Source: CAVPTL01 sp963708725
GTDB lineage: Bacteria; Actinomycetota; Thermoleophilia; Gaiellales; JAICJC01
DNA length: 64,000 nt
Assembly (NCBI GenBank): GCA_963708725.1
Contig: CAVPTL010000006.1
Location: forward strand, 124,001-188,000
Reading direction: 5' to 3'
Every line of letters begins with the position of its first letter. Position 1 is the first letter of the stretch. Below, one piece after another: positions 33,366-42,268 of the stretch. Under the pieces are notes generated by a model, which was not told the origin of the DNA, ran no database searches, and was given only the letters and a program-made list of their open reading frames with translations. The position numbers were made by a program, and so were the translations under genes.

Positions 33366-34262
33366 TCAGCCGGGCTCAGTGACCGCGGCCAGCCATCGCC
33401 GCGACTCCCGCACCAGCACCGGGTGGGTCTCATCGGTGTAGTACTCCAGCGCGATCACCGCCTGGGAGACCGCCCAGCCACGGCTTCTCGCCCAGGTCGC
33501 ATCGTCGATCTCGAGCATCTGCCGAAAACGCTCCCTGGTGTCGGCTGAGAGCACCTTCCAGGCGACCATCACGTCACAGGCGGGGTCACCAACCGCCAAC
33601 GTGCCGAAGTCGATCACACCACTCAGCCGGCCATCCACCACGAGCATGTTCTGGCGGTCGAGATCTCCATGGATCCAGACCGGCCGTCCCCGCCACGGGG
33701 AGGCGCGACACGCTTCGTCCCAGACCGCCGCGATCGCCGGCCCATCGATGCTGTCTCGGAGTGTCGCGATCGCAGCGCGGGTGGCGGCGTCTCGCCGGGC
33801 AACTGCCTCGCCGCGAAAGCCGTTGTGCTCGCCGGGGCCGGGGGCTTCGGTGGTATCGATCCGCTGGAGCGCCGAGATGAAGCCGGCGAGGTCGGCGGTG
33901 AACACCCGCTCGTCGGCGATGCGATCGGCGGTTGCGCGCTCACCCGGCAACCACGTGTTCACGAGCCAGTCGAACGGGTAGCCCTGGGCGGGCGATCCCT
34001 GTGCGACCGGGCGGGGGATGGCGAGGGGCAGGTGCGGCCCAAGCCGCGGCAACCAGCGACGTTCCTTCTCGAGGGTTGGGCCTGACCCCGACATTCTGGG
34101 AAGTCGCACGACCAGATCGTCGCCCAGCCGGTACAGCACATTCTCGGTTCCGGCCAGCTCGACCCGCTCGATTGGAAGCTCTGCCCACTGCGGGAACTGC
34201 CCATCGACGAGCCGCCGCACGAGCGAGGAGTCGATGGCAAACTCGTCGGCGTGCATGGTCAT
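33366..34262 (-). CDS. Aminoglycoside phosphotransferase (APH)-family kinase
   Basis: 298 residues. Brenner's motif HGDLDRQNMLVV and the metal-binding VIDFGTLAVGDPACD are intact, and the N-lobe has NVLYRLGDDLVVRLPR and TLEKERRWLPRL. These kinases phosphorylate aminoglycosides, macrolides or ordinary metabolites; the sequence resembles the general actinobacterial APH group, not a characterised resistance enzyme. It starts 3 bases after the NRAMP stop and is probably the distal gene of that operon. Confidence 0.88.
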   Translation of the reverse strand: MTMHADEFAIDSSLVRRLVDGQFPQWAELPIERVELAGTENVLYRLGDDLVVRLPRMSGSGPTLEKERRWLPRLGPHLPLAIPRPVAQGSPAQGYPFDWLVNTWLPGERATADRIADERVFTADLAGFISALQRIDTTEAPGPGEHNGFRGEAVARRDAATRAAIATLRDSIDGPAIAAVWDEACRASPWRGRPVWIHGDLDRQNMLVVDGRLSGVIDFGTLAVGDPACDVMVAWKVLSADTRERFRQMLEIDDATWARSRGWAVSQAVIALEYYTDETHPVLVRESRRWLAAVTEPG

Positions 34263-34265
34263 CCG

Positions 34266-35585
34266 TCAGCCCAGACCGGCGAAGGTAATGCCGAGCAGCA
34301 GGATCGAGAGCGTCGAGGTCGCGACCACGGTCAACCCGGCGATGACGTTGAAGGTGCGCCCGTTTCGATAGTCACCCATCAGCTCTTTGCTGGCGGCCAG
34401 TCTCCAGATGAAGATCAGGAGTATCGGGAGAAGCGCGCCGTTGATCACCTGCACGCCAATCAGCAGTGAGATCACCGGGAGGCCCGGGATGATCGCAACG
34501 ATGGCGCCGATAGCTATCAACGCGGTGATCGTGGCCACGAACACCGGCGCTTCCTTCGGGTTTCGGCTGATGCCTTTCTCGAACCCGAACGTCTCGGAGA
34601 TGACATACGCAGCGGTGGTGGGCAGGATCGCAGCGGCCAGCAGGCTGGCTCCGAGCAGGCCGATCCCGAACAACAGCTCGGCGTATTGACCCGCGAACGG
34701 CTCCAGAGCCTTCGCCGCCTGTGCAGCGCTCGAGATGTGATGTTCGCCGTGAACGTAAAGGGTGGCGCCGGTGGCGATGATGATCGACATCGCGATCACG
34801 TTGGCAAAGATCGAACCGGTCACGACCTCCGAGCGTTCGGCGTTGAGCTCGTCGGTCGAGACGCCCCGCTCGACAACCGCGGACTGAACGTACAGCTGCA
34901 TGAACGGTGTGATCGTGGTGCCGGCGGTCGCAATGAAGAGGAACAGATATGCATGTGATGAGTGAAGTTTCGGATCGATGATCGCCTTGCCGACGTGGCC
35001 CCATTCGGGCCGGGCGAGGATGGCCGCGACCGGATAGGCAAAGAACGGGAGTGTCATGAGTACGAACACCCGCTCGGCGACCTTGTAGGAACCGCGCATC
35101 AGGAGCAGCCACACGCCGACCGCGGCGATCGGTACCGACACCTGCACCGGCACTCCCGCCAGGCCCAGAGCGGCGCCGATGCCGATGAACTCCGAGATAC
35201 AGATGCCGAAGTTCGCAACCAGTACCGAGCTTGTCGCAAACAGCGACCAGCGCACGCCGTATTCCTCACGGATGAGTTCGGCCAGGCCCTTGCCGGTCAC
35301 CGCTCCCATACGAGCCGCCATCTCCTGCACCACGATCAGCGAGATCGTGATCACGACCATCATCCACAGGAGGTCATAACCGTAGGTGGCTCCGACCGCG
35401 GAGTAGGTTGCGATACCGCCGGCGTCGTTGCCGGCGTTTGCTGCGATCAGCCCCGGCCCGAGAAAGGCCAGTGCGGCCAGGATGCGGCTGTTACGCCGGC
35501 CGGGCCAGTGCCGTGGGCGCAGCCGCGCGCCGCCGGCAAGCAGTCGGCCCGAAACCGCCTTGGCAGCCGATACTCGGCCCGCCAT
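34266..35585 (-). CDS. NRAMP-family divalent metal transporter (atypical helix 1)
   Basis: 439 residues, about eleven helices. Family blocks: FLGPGLIAANAGNDAGGIAT in helix 1, LIVVQEMAARMGAVTGKGLA, and GTTITPFMQLYVQSAVVERG. The DPGN metal motif of Mn/Fe NRAMPs is replaced by NAGNDAGG, and the helix-6 MPH motif is not present (FIATAGTTITPF at the matching place), so metal choice differs from MntH. It follows the PRC/MgtE-N/CBS gene by 45 bases in the same direction. That pairing suggests Mg or a related ion with cytosolic sensing by the partner (inference). Confidence 0.88.
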   Translation of the reverse strand: MAGRVSAAKAVSGRLLAGGARLRPRHWPGRRNSRILAALAFLGPGLIAANAGNDAGGIATYSAVGATYGYDLLWMMVVITISLIVVQEMAARMGAVTGKGLAELIREEYGVRWSLFATSSVLVANFGICISEFIGIGAALGLAGVPVQVSVPIAAVGVWLLLMRGSYKVAERVFVLMTLPFFAYPVAAILARPEWGHVGKAIIDPKLHSSHAYLFLFIATAGTTITPFMQLYVQSAVVERGVSTDELNAERSEVVTGSIFANVIAMSIIIATGATLYVHGEHHISSAAQAAKALEPFAGQYAELLFGIGLLGASLLAAAILPTTAAYVISETFGFEKGISRNPKEAPVFVATITALIAIGAIVAIIPGLPVISLLIGVQVINGALLPILLIFIWRLAASKELMGDYRNGRTFNVIAGLTVVATSTLSILLLGITFAGLG

Positions 35586-35630
35586 CGACAGTCACCGTGA
35601 GCGTCGAAATTGACATCAAATCCAGCGTAC

Positions 35631-36893
35631 CTATTCGCCACCAAACAGGTCGAACCTCCGCCGCCATCCGCGGGGGAGGACGAGTTCGAGCACATCGTCG
35701 ACGGTGACGACTCCCAGCACGATCTGCTGGGGATCGACCACCGCCACGATGTTGAGGTCATAGTCGGTCATCACCCGCGCGATCTCTTCGACGTCGGTTT
35801 CGGGCGTAACGACTCGGGGGCTGATGGTGACGATGTCTGCAAGCGTGGCCTCGTCGTCGGCGCGAATCAGATCGGCCAGCGGTACCTCACCCTGTAGCCG
35901 TCGATCCTGATTCATGCTGTAGATCGAGGTGATCGAGTTGGCCTTGATCGTTCCACGTCTGATCCGAGCCAGCGCCTCGAGCTTGGTGGCCGTCGAGTAG
36001 AGGCAGATGAAGTCGGGACTCATGAGCCCGCCGGCAGTCGCGGGGGCGTATCCCGCAAGCGCTCGCACCCGCCGAGCCTGAAGAGCGGGCAGCAGCCCGA
36101 TGATCTCCTGGCGGCGGTCGTCGTCGAGTTCGCCAAGCATGTCGACCGCGTCGTCGGCCTCCATCCGGGCCAGGACGCCTGCGATCTCGGCGTCGGAGCG
36201 GGACTCGATGAACTCTCGTTGGTGCTGGGAGTCAAGCTCCTCGAACACGTCGGCCTCGAGCTCCTCGTCTTCGAGTGCCGACATGATCTCCTCGCCTTCG
36301 CGATGCGAGGCGGCCTCCACCAGATCGGCCAGCTGGGCGGGATGCAGCCGCGCGAGCTTGGGGTGGGGGACGCGCAGCCGTACGGTGGGGACGTGTCCGG
36401 TGAACGGCTCGACGCTCGCCCAGTCCAGAAACCGGCCGGCATGGACGTGGCCGGCCAGTCGCCGAGGCAACACCCTGCGGGTGAGCCCTCGCAGGCTGGT
36501 GTCGACTCCGACCACTCGATACCAGCCGTCGACACGCGCCAACTCGATCTCGTTGGTGCGTACCAGGCGGGCGCCGTCCACGTTGATCAGCTGACGGTCG
36601 AGCACGTCCTTTTTCAGCAATACCTCGGCGGGCCGGCGTTCGAACGGGCGCAGGTCGAGCCGCGCCTGACCAAGCTCGACGTGCTGGTGGGCGACTTCGC
36701 TGATCACCTCGGCGGGGACGAACACTCGCCGGCCGGCCACGGTTGCGAGTACGCCGCTGACCTCGGGGTAGTCCGCGCCCAGCCGCACGACCACGTCTTC
36801 GACCCGGCCGAGCCGTCCCCCGTCCCCGTCGCGAAGCGCGCCGCCGGTGATCAGCGAAAGGTGCAGGATCGGCAGGACATCGACCGTCGGCAT
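35631..36893 (-). CDS. PRC-barrel/MgtE N-domain/CBS-pair protein
   Basis: 420 residues, soluble. Residues ~15-170: two PRC-barrel-like beta regions (LRDGDGGRLGRVEDVVVRLG, GWYRVVGVDTSLRGLTRRVL). Residues ~195-290: the superhelical MgtE N-domain (LHPAQLADLVEAASHREGEE, SRSDAEIAGVLARMEADDAV). Residues ~295-415: a CBS pair (MSPDFICLYSTATKLEALAR, DEATLADIVTISPRVVTPET, NIVAVVDPQQIVLGVVTVDD). MgtE's channel domain is absent. In MgtE these N and CBS domains sense Mg. Here they are encoded as a separate protein directly before an NRAMP-family transporter. Confidence 0.9.
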   Translation of the reverse strand: MPTVDVLPILHLSLITGGALRDGDGGRLGRVEDVVVRLGADYPEVSGVLATVAGRRVFVPAEVISEVAHQHVELGQARLDLRPFERRPAEVLLKKDVLDRQLINVDGARLVRTNEIELARVDGWYRVVGVDTSLRGLTRRVLPRRLAGHVHAGRFLDWASVEPFTGHVPTVRLRVPHPKLARLHPAQLADLVEAASHREGEEIMSALEDEELEADVFEELDSQHQREFIESRSDAEIAGVLARMEADDAVDMLGELDDDRRQEIIGLLPALQARRVRALAGYAPATAGGLMSPDFICLYSTATKLEALARIRRGTIKANSITSIYSMNQDRRLQGEVPLADLIRADDEATLADIVTISPRVVTPETDVEEIARVMTDYDLNIVAVVDPQQIVLGVVTVDDVLELVLPRGWRRRFDLFGGE

Positions 36894-36905
36894 CCCACAA
36901 CAGTA

Positions 36906-38681
36906 CTAGCCGTGCAGACGGTACATCCGCAGCCGGCCGAAGTCCTTGGCCGCGGGCAGGTGACCGACGTAATCACACACCATCGGGGCGTCGTGCAACG
37001 TGAGCGATGCCGAGAACGGCTCGGTCACGTACACGGCTCCGGCCGGGGTGACCGGCTCGATCCGAGCGGTGCGGCTGATGTGGGTGCCGATGAACGTGTC
37101 GACCCCAAGCACCGGCTCATACACCGGGAAGACCGGGCCGACGTGGGCACTCAGCCGCAGCGCGAGGTGATCGGGAAGGCCCAGCATGACGAGGTCGATC
37201 GATCCCATCACGCGCTGGAGTTCGAGTGCGCAGGCGGCCGCGGCGGCAGCGTCGGTCAAGACCACATAGATGCCGTCGCCCCAGGTGTTCTTGAACTCGA
37301 CCTCGGTCGCGAACCGCGCGAGCACGTCACCGAACGCACCCAGCACGTGGTCGTTGAACACGGGCAGCTGCTCGTCGGTGAGCTTGGAATACCCGCGGAT
37401 ATCACCAAACACCACGGCCCGCACCACCCGCGGGGGAGGCCCGCCGACCCGGGGCGTGGGGGGTGCGGGGGGATTGCCCGGCTTCGGTTGTGAGGGCGGC
37501 GTCACGATCACGGCTTCGTGTCCGTGGCGTCGCCACTTCGCAACGTCGGCGCCCGTGCCGGCCTCGCCGCCGTCGTGGACGCCGTCCCACACCGCCAGTT
37601 GCACCACCGCCGAGTCCAGGTACCGCGCTCGCTGCAAGGCGAGTCCCATGGCCAGATCGGTGCCGTACCCAAACAGCTGGTCATCACCGAGATACGCATC
37701 ATCGGTCGCGAAGCTGACCGACTCGGCGGCCGCCAGGCAGCGTTCGAAGCGGGCGACCCACTCGGGTCCGCCGTCGGCGACAGACGCGTCGATGAACTCA
37801 GCCGTCGCGAACGGAAGGATCACATGCAGCTTGGCGCCGCGGGCGAGGAGCGCCTCGGCCCACATGATGTCGGCGCCGTTTGCCAACGCGCCATATCCAT
37901 ATCCGGGCGCGAGCCGGTCGACCTGGAAGGCGATTTCGCGCGCGACACTCGGCTCGTCGTCGGGCGGGAACCGGGAGGCCGGCCCCGTGCCGATGCGATG
38001 GCCGCAATAGTGGCAGACCGACGGGCCCGCCAGAGCCGCCAGCACGTCCTCGGCCTGGCCGGTTTCGGCGCATACCATCCGCAGTTGCCGGCGGGTGGTC
38101 GAGAGCGCGCCGAAGTCGTCGTCGTTGAGCGCAGCCGCGGACTCCAGCGCCGCGCGAGCCTCGCCCACCCGGCCGAGTAGCAGCAGCGCCTCGGCCTCGG
38201 ACACGATTGCGTAGTACGAGCGATCCTCGGCGCGCGAGAGTTCCTCGAGCACGCTGGAGGCGAGTGCCCGCGCTGCCTGGGCGTCTCCTGCGACCAGTGT
38301 CATGGTGGCGGCGTTGACGCCGGGGTAGTAGCCGCCGTCGCGGTCGAAGATCTGGCGGTAGAGCTCCGCCGACTCTGTGGCGAGCTGCTCTCGCCGGGAG
38401 CCGACCGTGGCCAGCGCACGATCCTTTGCGATCCGCGCGGCCAGTGCGCGTGCGTCCTGGTCGTCGACATCTCCCAGCCGGTAGTCGGCATACCGGCGCT
38501 CGGCCTCGGTGGTGGACCCGGCCCGGGCCAGGCCGAGCACCGCGCGGTGCTTGAGCCACACGCTCTCGGGATGATCGGCAAGCGCCTGCTCGGCCAGGTC
38601 AACCGCGGCCAGCAGCTCGCCGTCACGCTCGGCCGCGCGGACTGCGGTCATCCATCCCTCCAGCGTGTTGGGCGGTGACAT
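36906..38681 (-). CDS. TPR/SLOG-like/adenylate-guanylate cyclase protein
   Basis: 591 residues. The first ~230 residues are TPR-like helices (AVDLAEQALADHPESVWLKH, RALASSVLEELSRAEDRSYY). Residues ~235-385 are a Rossmannoid SLOG-like module (SVCHYCGHRIGTGPASRFPP, YGALANGADIMWAEALLARG, LHVILPFATAEFIDASVADG). After a Pro-rich linker (~405-430) comes a class III cyclase domain (VVFGDIRGYSKLTDEQLPVF, EFKNTWGDGIYVVLTDAAAA, THISRTARIEPVTPAGAVYV). Both metal Asp positions (FGDIRG, WGDG) are present. The substrate cannot be fixed from the sequence. SLOG domains bind nucleotide-derived ligands, so a ligand-controlled cyclic-nucleotide signal is likely (inference). Confidence 0.85.
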   Translation of the reverse strand: MSPPNTLEGWMTAVRAAERDGELLAAVDLAEQALADHPESVWLKHRAVLGLARAGSTTEAERRYADYRLGDVDDQDARALAARIAKDRALATVGSRREQLATESAELYRQIFDRDGGYYPGVNAATMTLVAGDAQAARALASSVLEELSRAEDRSYYAIVSEAEALLLLGRVGEARAALESAAALNDDDFGALSTTRRQLRMVCAETGQAEDVLAALAGPSVCHYCGHRIGTGPASRFPPDDEPSVAREIAFQVDRLAPGYGYGALANGADIMWAEALLARGAKLHVILPFATAEFIDASVADGGPEWVARFERCLAAAESVSFATDDAYLGDDQLFGYGTDLAMGLALQRARYLDSAVVQLAVWDGVHDGGEAGTGADVAKWRRHGHEAVIVTPPSQPKPGNPPAPPTPRVGGPPPRVVRAVVFGDIRGYSKLTDEQLPVFNDHVLGAFGDVLARFATEVEFKNTWGDGIYVVLTDAAAAAACALELQRVMGSIDLVMLGLPDHLALRLSAHVGPVFPVYEPVLGVDTFIGTHISRTARIEPVTPAGAVYVTEPFSASLTLHDAPMVCDYVGHLPAAKDFGRLRMYRLHG

Positions 38682-38750
38682 CGCGGTCGATCCTAACGCC
38701 GGCCTCGCGCGGAGTACCGTTTCCTCGTCGCCAACCGTGAGGAGAACACC

Positions 38751-39155
38751 ATGAAGGTCACCAAAAACAGCGTCGAGACGATGGCCGGGCCGGAGGAGTG
38801 GTTCACCGGAGCGGTGTTCATCGATGCCGTCGCGGTACCGTCTGACGGTTCACGTATCAGCGCCAGCAGCGTTCACTTCACCCCCGGTGCTCGCACCGCC
38901 TGGCACACCCATCCCAACGGTCAGACGATCTTCGTCACCGAGGGCATGGGTGTCGCGCAGCGCCGCGGCGGGCCGATCGAGGTGATCCGACCTGGTGATC
39001 GGGTGTTCTTCGAGCCGGGTGAGGATCATTGGCATGGCGCGGCCCCCGGCCGGTTCATGACCCACCTCGCGATGATGGACGTCGATGATGACGGGAACAA
39101 CGCGACCTGGGGTGAGCACGTCACCGACCAGGAGTACAACGCCGCGCGCGGCTAG
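38751..39155 (+). CDS. Cupin-domain protein, hydroxynitrile-lyase/RmlC-like
   Basis: 134 residues. Single cupin: ASSVHFTPGARTAWHTHPNG with HTH metal ligands, FVTEGMGVAQRRGGPIEVIR, PGDRVFFEPGEDHWHGAAPG with a further His, ending GEHVTDQEYNA. This is the small Mn-binding cupin group often labelled (R)-mandelonitrile lyase, though the native substrate is generally unknown. A GTGAGGAGA ribosome site precedes the ATG. Its stop overlaps the convergent isochorismatase gene by 4 bases. Confidence 0.83.
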   Translation: MKVTKNSVETMAGPEEWFTGAVFIDAVAVPSDGSRISASSVHFTPGARTAWHTHPNGQTIFVTEGMGVAQRRGGPIEVIRPGDRVFFEPGEDHWHGAAPGRFMTHLAMMDVDDDGNNATWGEHVTDQEYNAARG

Positions 39156-39703
39156 CGAAACTCGACGTCTGCGCTTGCGACGGTGCCCGCGGTGCGGCCC
39201 GGCGCGGTGTGGTTGTCCCAGTAGAGGTTGGTGTGGGCAATGACCTTGTCGGGGGTCGGGGCGCCCCATTCGCTCAGATCCTCGGTGGTGTGGGCATCGC
39301 CCACGAGGGTCGCGTCATAGCCCCTCACAACCGCCCCGTGCAGGGTCGATCGCACGCACTCGTCGGTCTGGGCGCCGACGACCACCAGCCGTCCAACGCC
39401 GAGGCCCAAAAGGACGCGCTCGAGCTCGGTCTCCTCGAATGCGTCTCCATAGGTCTTCTCGACCAGCGGCTCGGTGGCGGCCGGGCTGAGTTCGGGCACG
39501 ATCCGCCACGTATCCGAACCCTTGACGAGCTGTTCGCTCGAGTGCTGTACCCAGACGACGGGCACGTCCTCGGTGCGCGCCCGCTCAACCAGGCTGCTCA
39601 CATTCGCGACGACCTGGTCGCGGTTGTGGGCGCCCTCGACCACCCCCTGTTGGACATCGATCACGACGAGTGCGGTGTTCGGCCGGTTTTCAAGAGTGGT
39701 CAT
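39152..39703 (-). CDS. Isochorismatase-like cysteine hydrolase
   Basis: 183 residues. Catalytic triad of the family: Asp in ALVVIDVQQGVV, Lys in LVEKTYGDAFEET, Cys in GAQTDECVRSTLHGAVVRGY. The cis-peptide region VVVGAQTDE precedes the Cys. Substrates in this family include isochorismate, nicotinamide, N-carbamoyl amines and biuret; nothing here separates them. It is 59 bases downstream of palindrome copy 5 in its own direction of transcription. Confidence 0.87.
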   Translation of the reverse strand: MTTLENRPNTALVVIDVQQGVVEGAHNRDQVVANVSSLVERARTEDVPVVWVQHSSEQLVKGSDTWRIVPELSPAATEPLVEKTYGDAFEETELERVLLGLGVGRLVVVGAQTDECVRSTLHGAVVRGYDATLVGDAHTTEDLSEWGAPTPDKVIAHTNLYWDNHTAPGRTAGTVASADVEFR

Positions 39704-39762
39704 CTGCTCCCCCTGGTGTTGCCTGGCTCCGATATCCCCGAACCGTACCCGCCCGCCCGGGA

Positions 39763-39791
39763 TGAATAACGGTGCCAGGCACCGTTATTCA
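39763..39791. repeat. Palindromic gene-border repeat, copy 5 (29 bp, perfect)
   Basis: Arms TGAATAACGGTGCC and reverse complement around a central A. The right end supplies the TGA stop (minus strand, 39791-39789) of the hydrolase-glycosyltransferase gene. Confidence 0.95.
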
Positions 39792-41888
39792 CAACATCTC
39801 GGCGATCATCGCCGCCGCGCGGGCTGCGCCGTCGGTCTCGACGTCGCGGTAGGCGACCGGGCGGCCGATCTCCTCGGAAATCGCCTGGGCGATGGTCTCG
39901 GGCGTCGAGCTCTCGAACTCGAGGCAGCGGCCGCTGCCGTAGCGCTCGAGCCGGTGGCGGACATGGAAGTTCTGCTCGAAATGATGCTTGAGCGGGAAGT
40001 ACAGAAACGGACGCTTGGACGCGGTCAGCTCCATGGCGGTGGTCAGCCCTCCCTGGACGACGGCCAGGTCACACGCCGCCAGGTGGCGATACAGGTCATG
40101 CACGTACGGGCGTACTTCCAGCCCGTCCTGAGCGGGCAACGTGGCCGGGTCGATGCGTGGCCCGGCGACCGCGATCATGCGCAGCTCGGGCACCCGCCGT
40201 TTCGCTTCGGGGAAGGCGTCGATCACTCGTGAAAGCAGAGCGCGACCGACACCCGACCCGCCCACCGTGACGATGCAGACCTTCTCGTCGGGCCGGTAGC
40301 CGAGCTCGGCCCGGAGTTCGTCTCGGTCGAGCGCGGCAGCGTCGAAGCCGGTGACGTAGCCGGCGAAGTCGTAGTGCGACTCGGTCCAGTCACGAATCGC
40401 GGGGAGGTCGGCGCCGAATGTCTCGGGCACGATGTCGTCGGGATTACCGACGAAGATGGCGCGATCGCGCAGCCGCGGGAAGCGGGCGATGTGCTCGATC
40501 ATCTCGGCGTTGTAGTCAGTGGTCACGAACGCCTCCCGATCGCCGCCGTCGGGCATTGGAATCCAGCCGACGAAGTCGGTCAGCCAGCAGTAGGCGGCGC
40601 GCTTGAGCTCGGGGTTCTCGTGCAGGAAGTAGTCGACCTCCCAGGCCTCGTCGCCGATCCAGACGTCGTACGGTCGCGCCGTCGCGACGTCGTTGAAGAC
40701 CATGAAGTTCGCCACCATGATCTCGTCCATCCGCCGGATCGCCTGGAAGCAGTGGAGGTCGTGCTCGGCCGACTCCGACTCGATGTGCCGCGACTCGCTG
40801 GCGAGCTCGGCGCTGGCCGGATGGATCCGCTCACCGCAGGCTTCGAGCACGCGGGTGACCGGATCCTGCGCCAGCCACTCGATCTCCAAACCGGGACGCA
40901 GCTTGCGCAGCTCGCCCGCGATCGCGATGTCTCGCTGAGCGTGCCCGAGCCCGATCGGCGATGACACAAAGAGCGCCCGTTTGGGCCGGCTGCGGCCCCG
41001 TGTCCACCGACGCTCGGTGGTCTCGGTCGGGGCCGCGATGAGGTCACGTAACCTCAGGTTGACACCGACGGGGTCGCGGGCCTGCGGACAATGACCCGAC
41101 CCCTCCATGGTGACCAGCGCGCCAGCCGTGACCCGCGCCAGCTCCGCTCCCCAGGCGTGCGGGACAATCTGGTCATCCGACCCGTGGATCACCGTCACCG
41201 GGCAGCGCAGACTGCGGCAAAGCGCGCGTGCTCGCTCGGGGTCAAGGCCCGGCACCTCGGCGGCGATCAGGGTCTCGGCGTCGGTCTCGAGACCCCATCC
41301 GACGCAGTCTTCGATCTGCTTGGTCGAGTGCGGTTCGGTGAACACCTGCTCGAAGAAGAACTCGACGAATCCGGGATAGTCGCGGCGCCAGGAGTGGGCG
41401 TTATAGCGCTCCCAGCCCTCGTCGCCGCCGGTGTCCTCGTGGAACCTCTCGCTGGCCGATCGCTCATCACCAGGTTCCAGGGCGAGGTCGACCAGCGGGC
41501 CGATCAGCACGAGGCCCAGCACCCGCTCGGGATGCTCCGCGGCGAAGATCAACGATCGCTGGGCGCCCAGCGAAAGGCCGACCAGCACCGCGGCCTGAAC
41601 CTCTGCGGCGTCCATCACCGCCAGGATGTCGCCGGCGAACTCGTCCTCGCTGTAGGCCGCCGGATCCTGCGGACGGTCGGAGCCGCCGTTGCCTCGTGGG
41701 TCGAACGTCACCACCCGGTGGCGTCGCGCGAAGTCGGGGATCTGGAGCTTCCAGCAACGCGAGTGGATGATCGACCACGTCGGTGCAAACACCACCGCGG
41801 GGTCGCCCGCACCGTACTCCTCCCAGTGGATCCGGATACCGCCACGGTCGACCAGCCCCTCACGATCGGGGTACCGCGCTCGAGTCAT
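39789..41888 (-). CDS. Alpha/beta-hydrolase fused to UGT/MurG-like glycosyltransferase
   Basis: 699 residues from the ATG at 41888. Residues ~1-280: alpha/beta hydrolase with oxyanion-region WSIIHSRCWKLQIPDF, nucleophile elbow GLSLGAQRS, and late Asp/His in HGSDDQIVPHAWGAEL and MEGSGHCPQARDP. After a short Arg-rich linker (ERRWTRGRSRPKRALFV), residues ~310-699 form a GT-B fold: VSSPIGLGHAQRDIAIAGEL, VTVGGSGVGRALLSRVIDAF, ACDLAVVQGGLTTAMELTAS and FPLKHHFEQNFHVRHRLERY, the donor-binding end of UGT/MGT enzymes. ATGA overlap with the SnoaL-like gene. Probably made together and acting on one small acceptor. Confidence 0.88.
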   Translation of the reverse strand: MTRARYPDREGLVDRGGIRIHWEEYGAGDPAVVFAPTWSIIHSRCWKLQIPDFARRHRVVTFDPRGNGGSDRPQDPAAYSEDEFAGDILAVMDAAEVQAAVLVGLSLGAQRSLIFAAEHPERVLGLVLIGPLVDLALEPGDERSASERFHEDTGGDEGWERYNAHSWRRDYPGFVEFFFEQVFTEPHSTKQIEDCVGWGLETDAETLIAAEVPGLDPERARALCRSLRCPVTVIHGSDDQIVPHAWGAELARVTAGALVTMEGSGHCPQARDPVGVNLRLRDLIAAPTETTERRWTRGRSRPKRALFVSSPIGLGHAQRDIAIAGELRKLRPGLEIEWLAQDPVTRVLEACGERIHPASAELASESRHIESESAEHDLHCFQAIRRMDEIMVANFMVFNDVATARPYDVWIGDEAWEVDYFLHENPELKRAAYCWLTDFVGWIPMPDGGDREAFVTTDYNAEMIEHIARFPRLRDRAIFVGNPDDIVPETFGADLPAIRDWTESHYDFAGYVTGFDAAALDRDELRAELGYRPDEKVCIVTVGGSGVGRALLSRVIDAFPEAKRRVPELRMIAVAGPRIDPATLPAQDGLEVRPYVHDLYRHLAACDLAVVQGGLTTAMELTASKRPFLYFPLKHHFEQNFHVRHRLERYGSGRCLEFESSTPETIAQAISEEIGRPVAYRDVETDGAARAAAMIAEML

Positions 41889-42268
41889 CGCATACACCAC
41901 ACCGCCGTGATGATCCGCCACCCTTCGGGCATCTCGATCAGGCCAAGCAGATCGACGTAGCGGTGATTCAGGCAAACGACGCTTGCGATCCCGCCGCCGA
42001 GGTAGTCGATGCGAATCTCGAGTCGCCGGTCGGGAGCATCCTCGCTGACTCCCACGCCCTCGCGAGTGGCCGTGACCATGTCGTCCTTGGTGAGCGTTTC
42101 GAGCGCATCGGGGTCGTCGCCCTCGACGCCGCGGCAGCACTTGGCGAGCCCGCTATGAAGCGCCCTTTCCATGCGCTCGGGATCGCCGTCGAACCATCCT
42201 TCGGCGTAGTCGCTCACGGTCGCGATCACCGCCTCGCGCTGGGCCGTGGTTTCAGTTGTCGCCATCAT
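41885..42268 (-). CDS. NTF2/SnoaL-like putative lumazine-binding-fold protein
   Basis: 127 residues (tandem ATG at 42268/42265). N-terminal helix with AVIATVSDYAEGWFDGDPER, then MERALHSGLAKCCRGVEGDD, LEIRIDYLGGGIASVVCLNH and the final strand GWRIITAVWCM, as in the NTF2-like 'putative lumazine-binding' group. No catalytic residue can be named. It overlaps the TetR gene by 17 bases and the fusion gene by ATGA, so all three form one transcript. Confidence 0.8.
   Translation of the reverse strand: MMATTETTAQREAVIATVSDYAEGWFDGDPERMERALHSGLAKCCRGVEGDDPDALETLTKDDMVTATREGVGVSEDAPDRRLEIRIDYLGGGIASVVCLNHRYVDLLGLIEMPEGWRIITAVWCMR

Noticed and set aside
33366..34262. APH-family gene as antibiotic resistance
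   Set aside because: The motifs are general to the kinase family and the context is metal transport.
36906..38681. Cyclase/SLOG protein as a CBASS-like defence system
   Set aside because: The cyclase is class III, not CD-NTase, and no effector gene or other defence gene is nearby.
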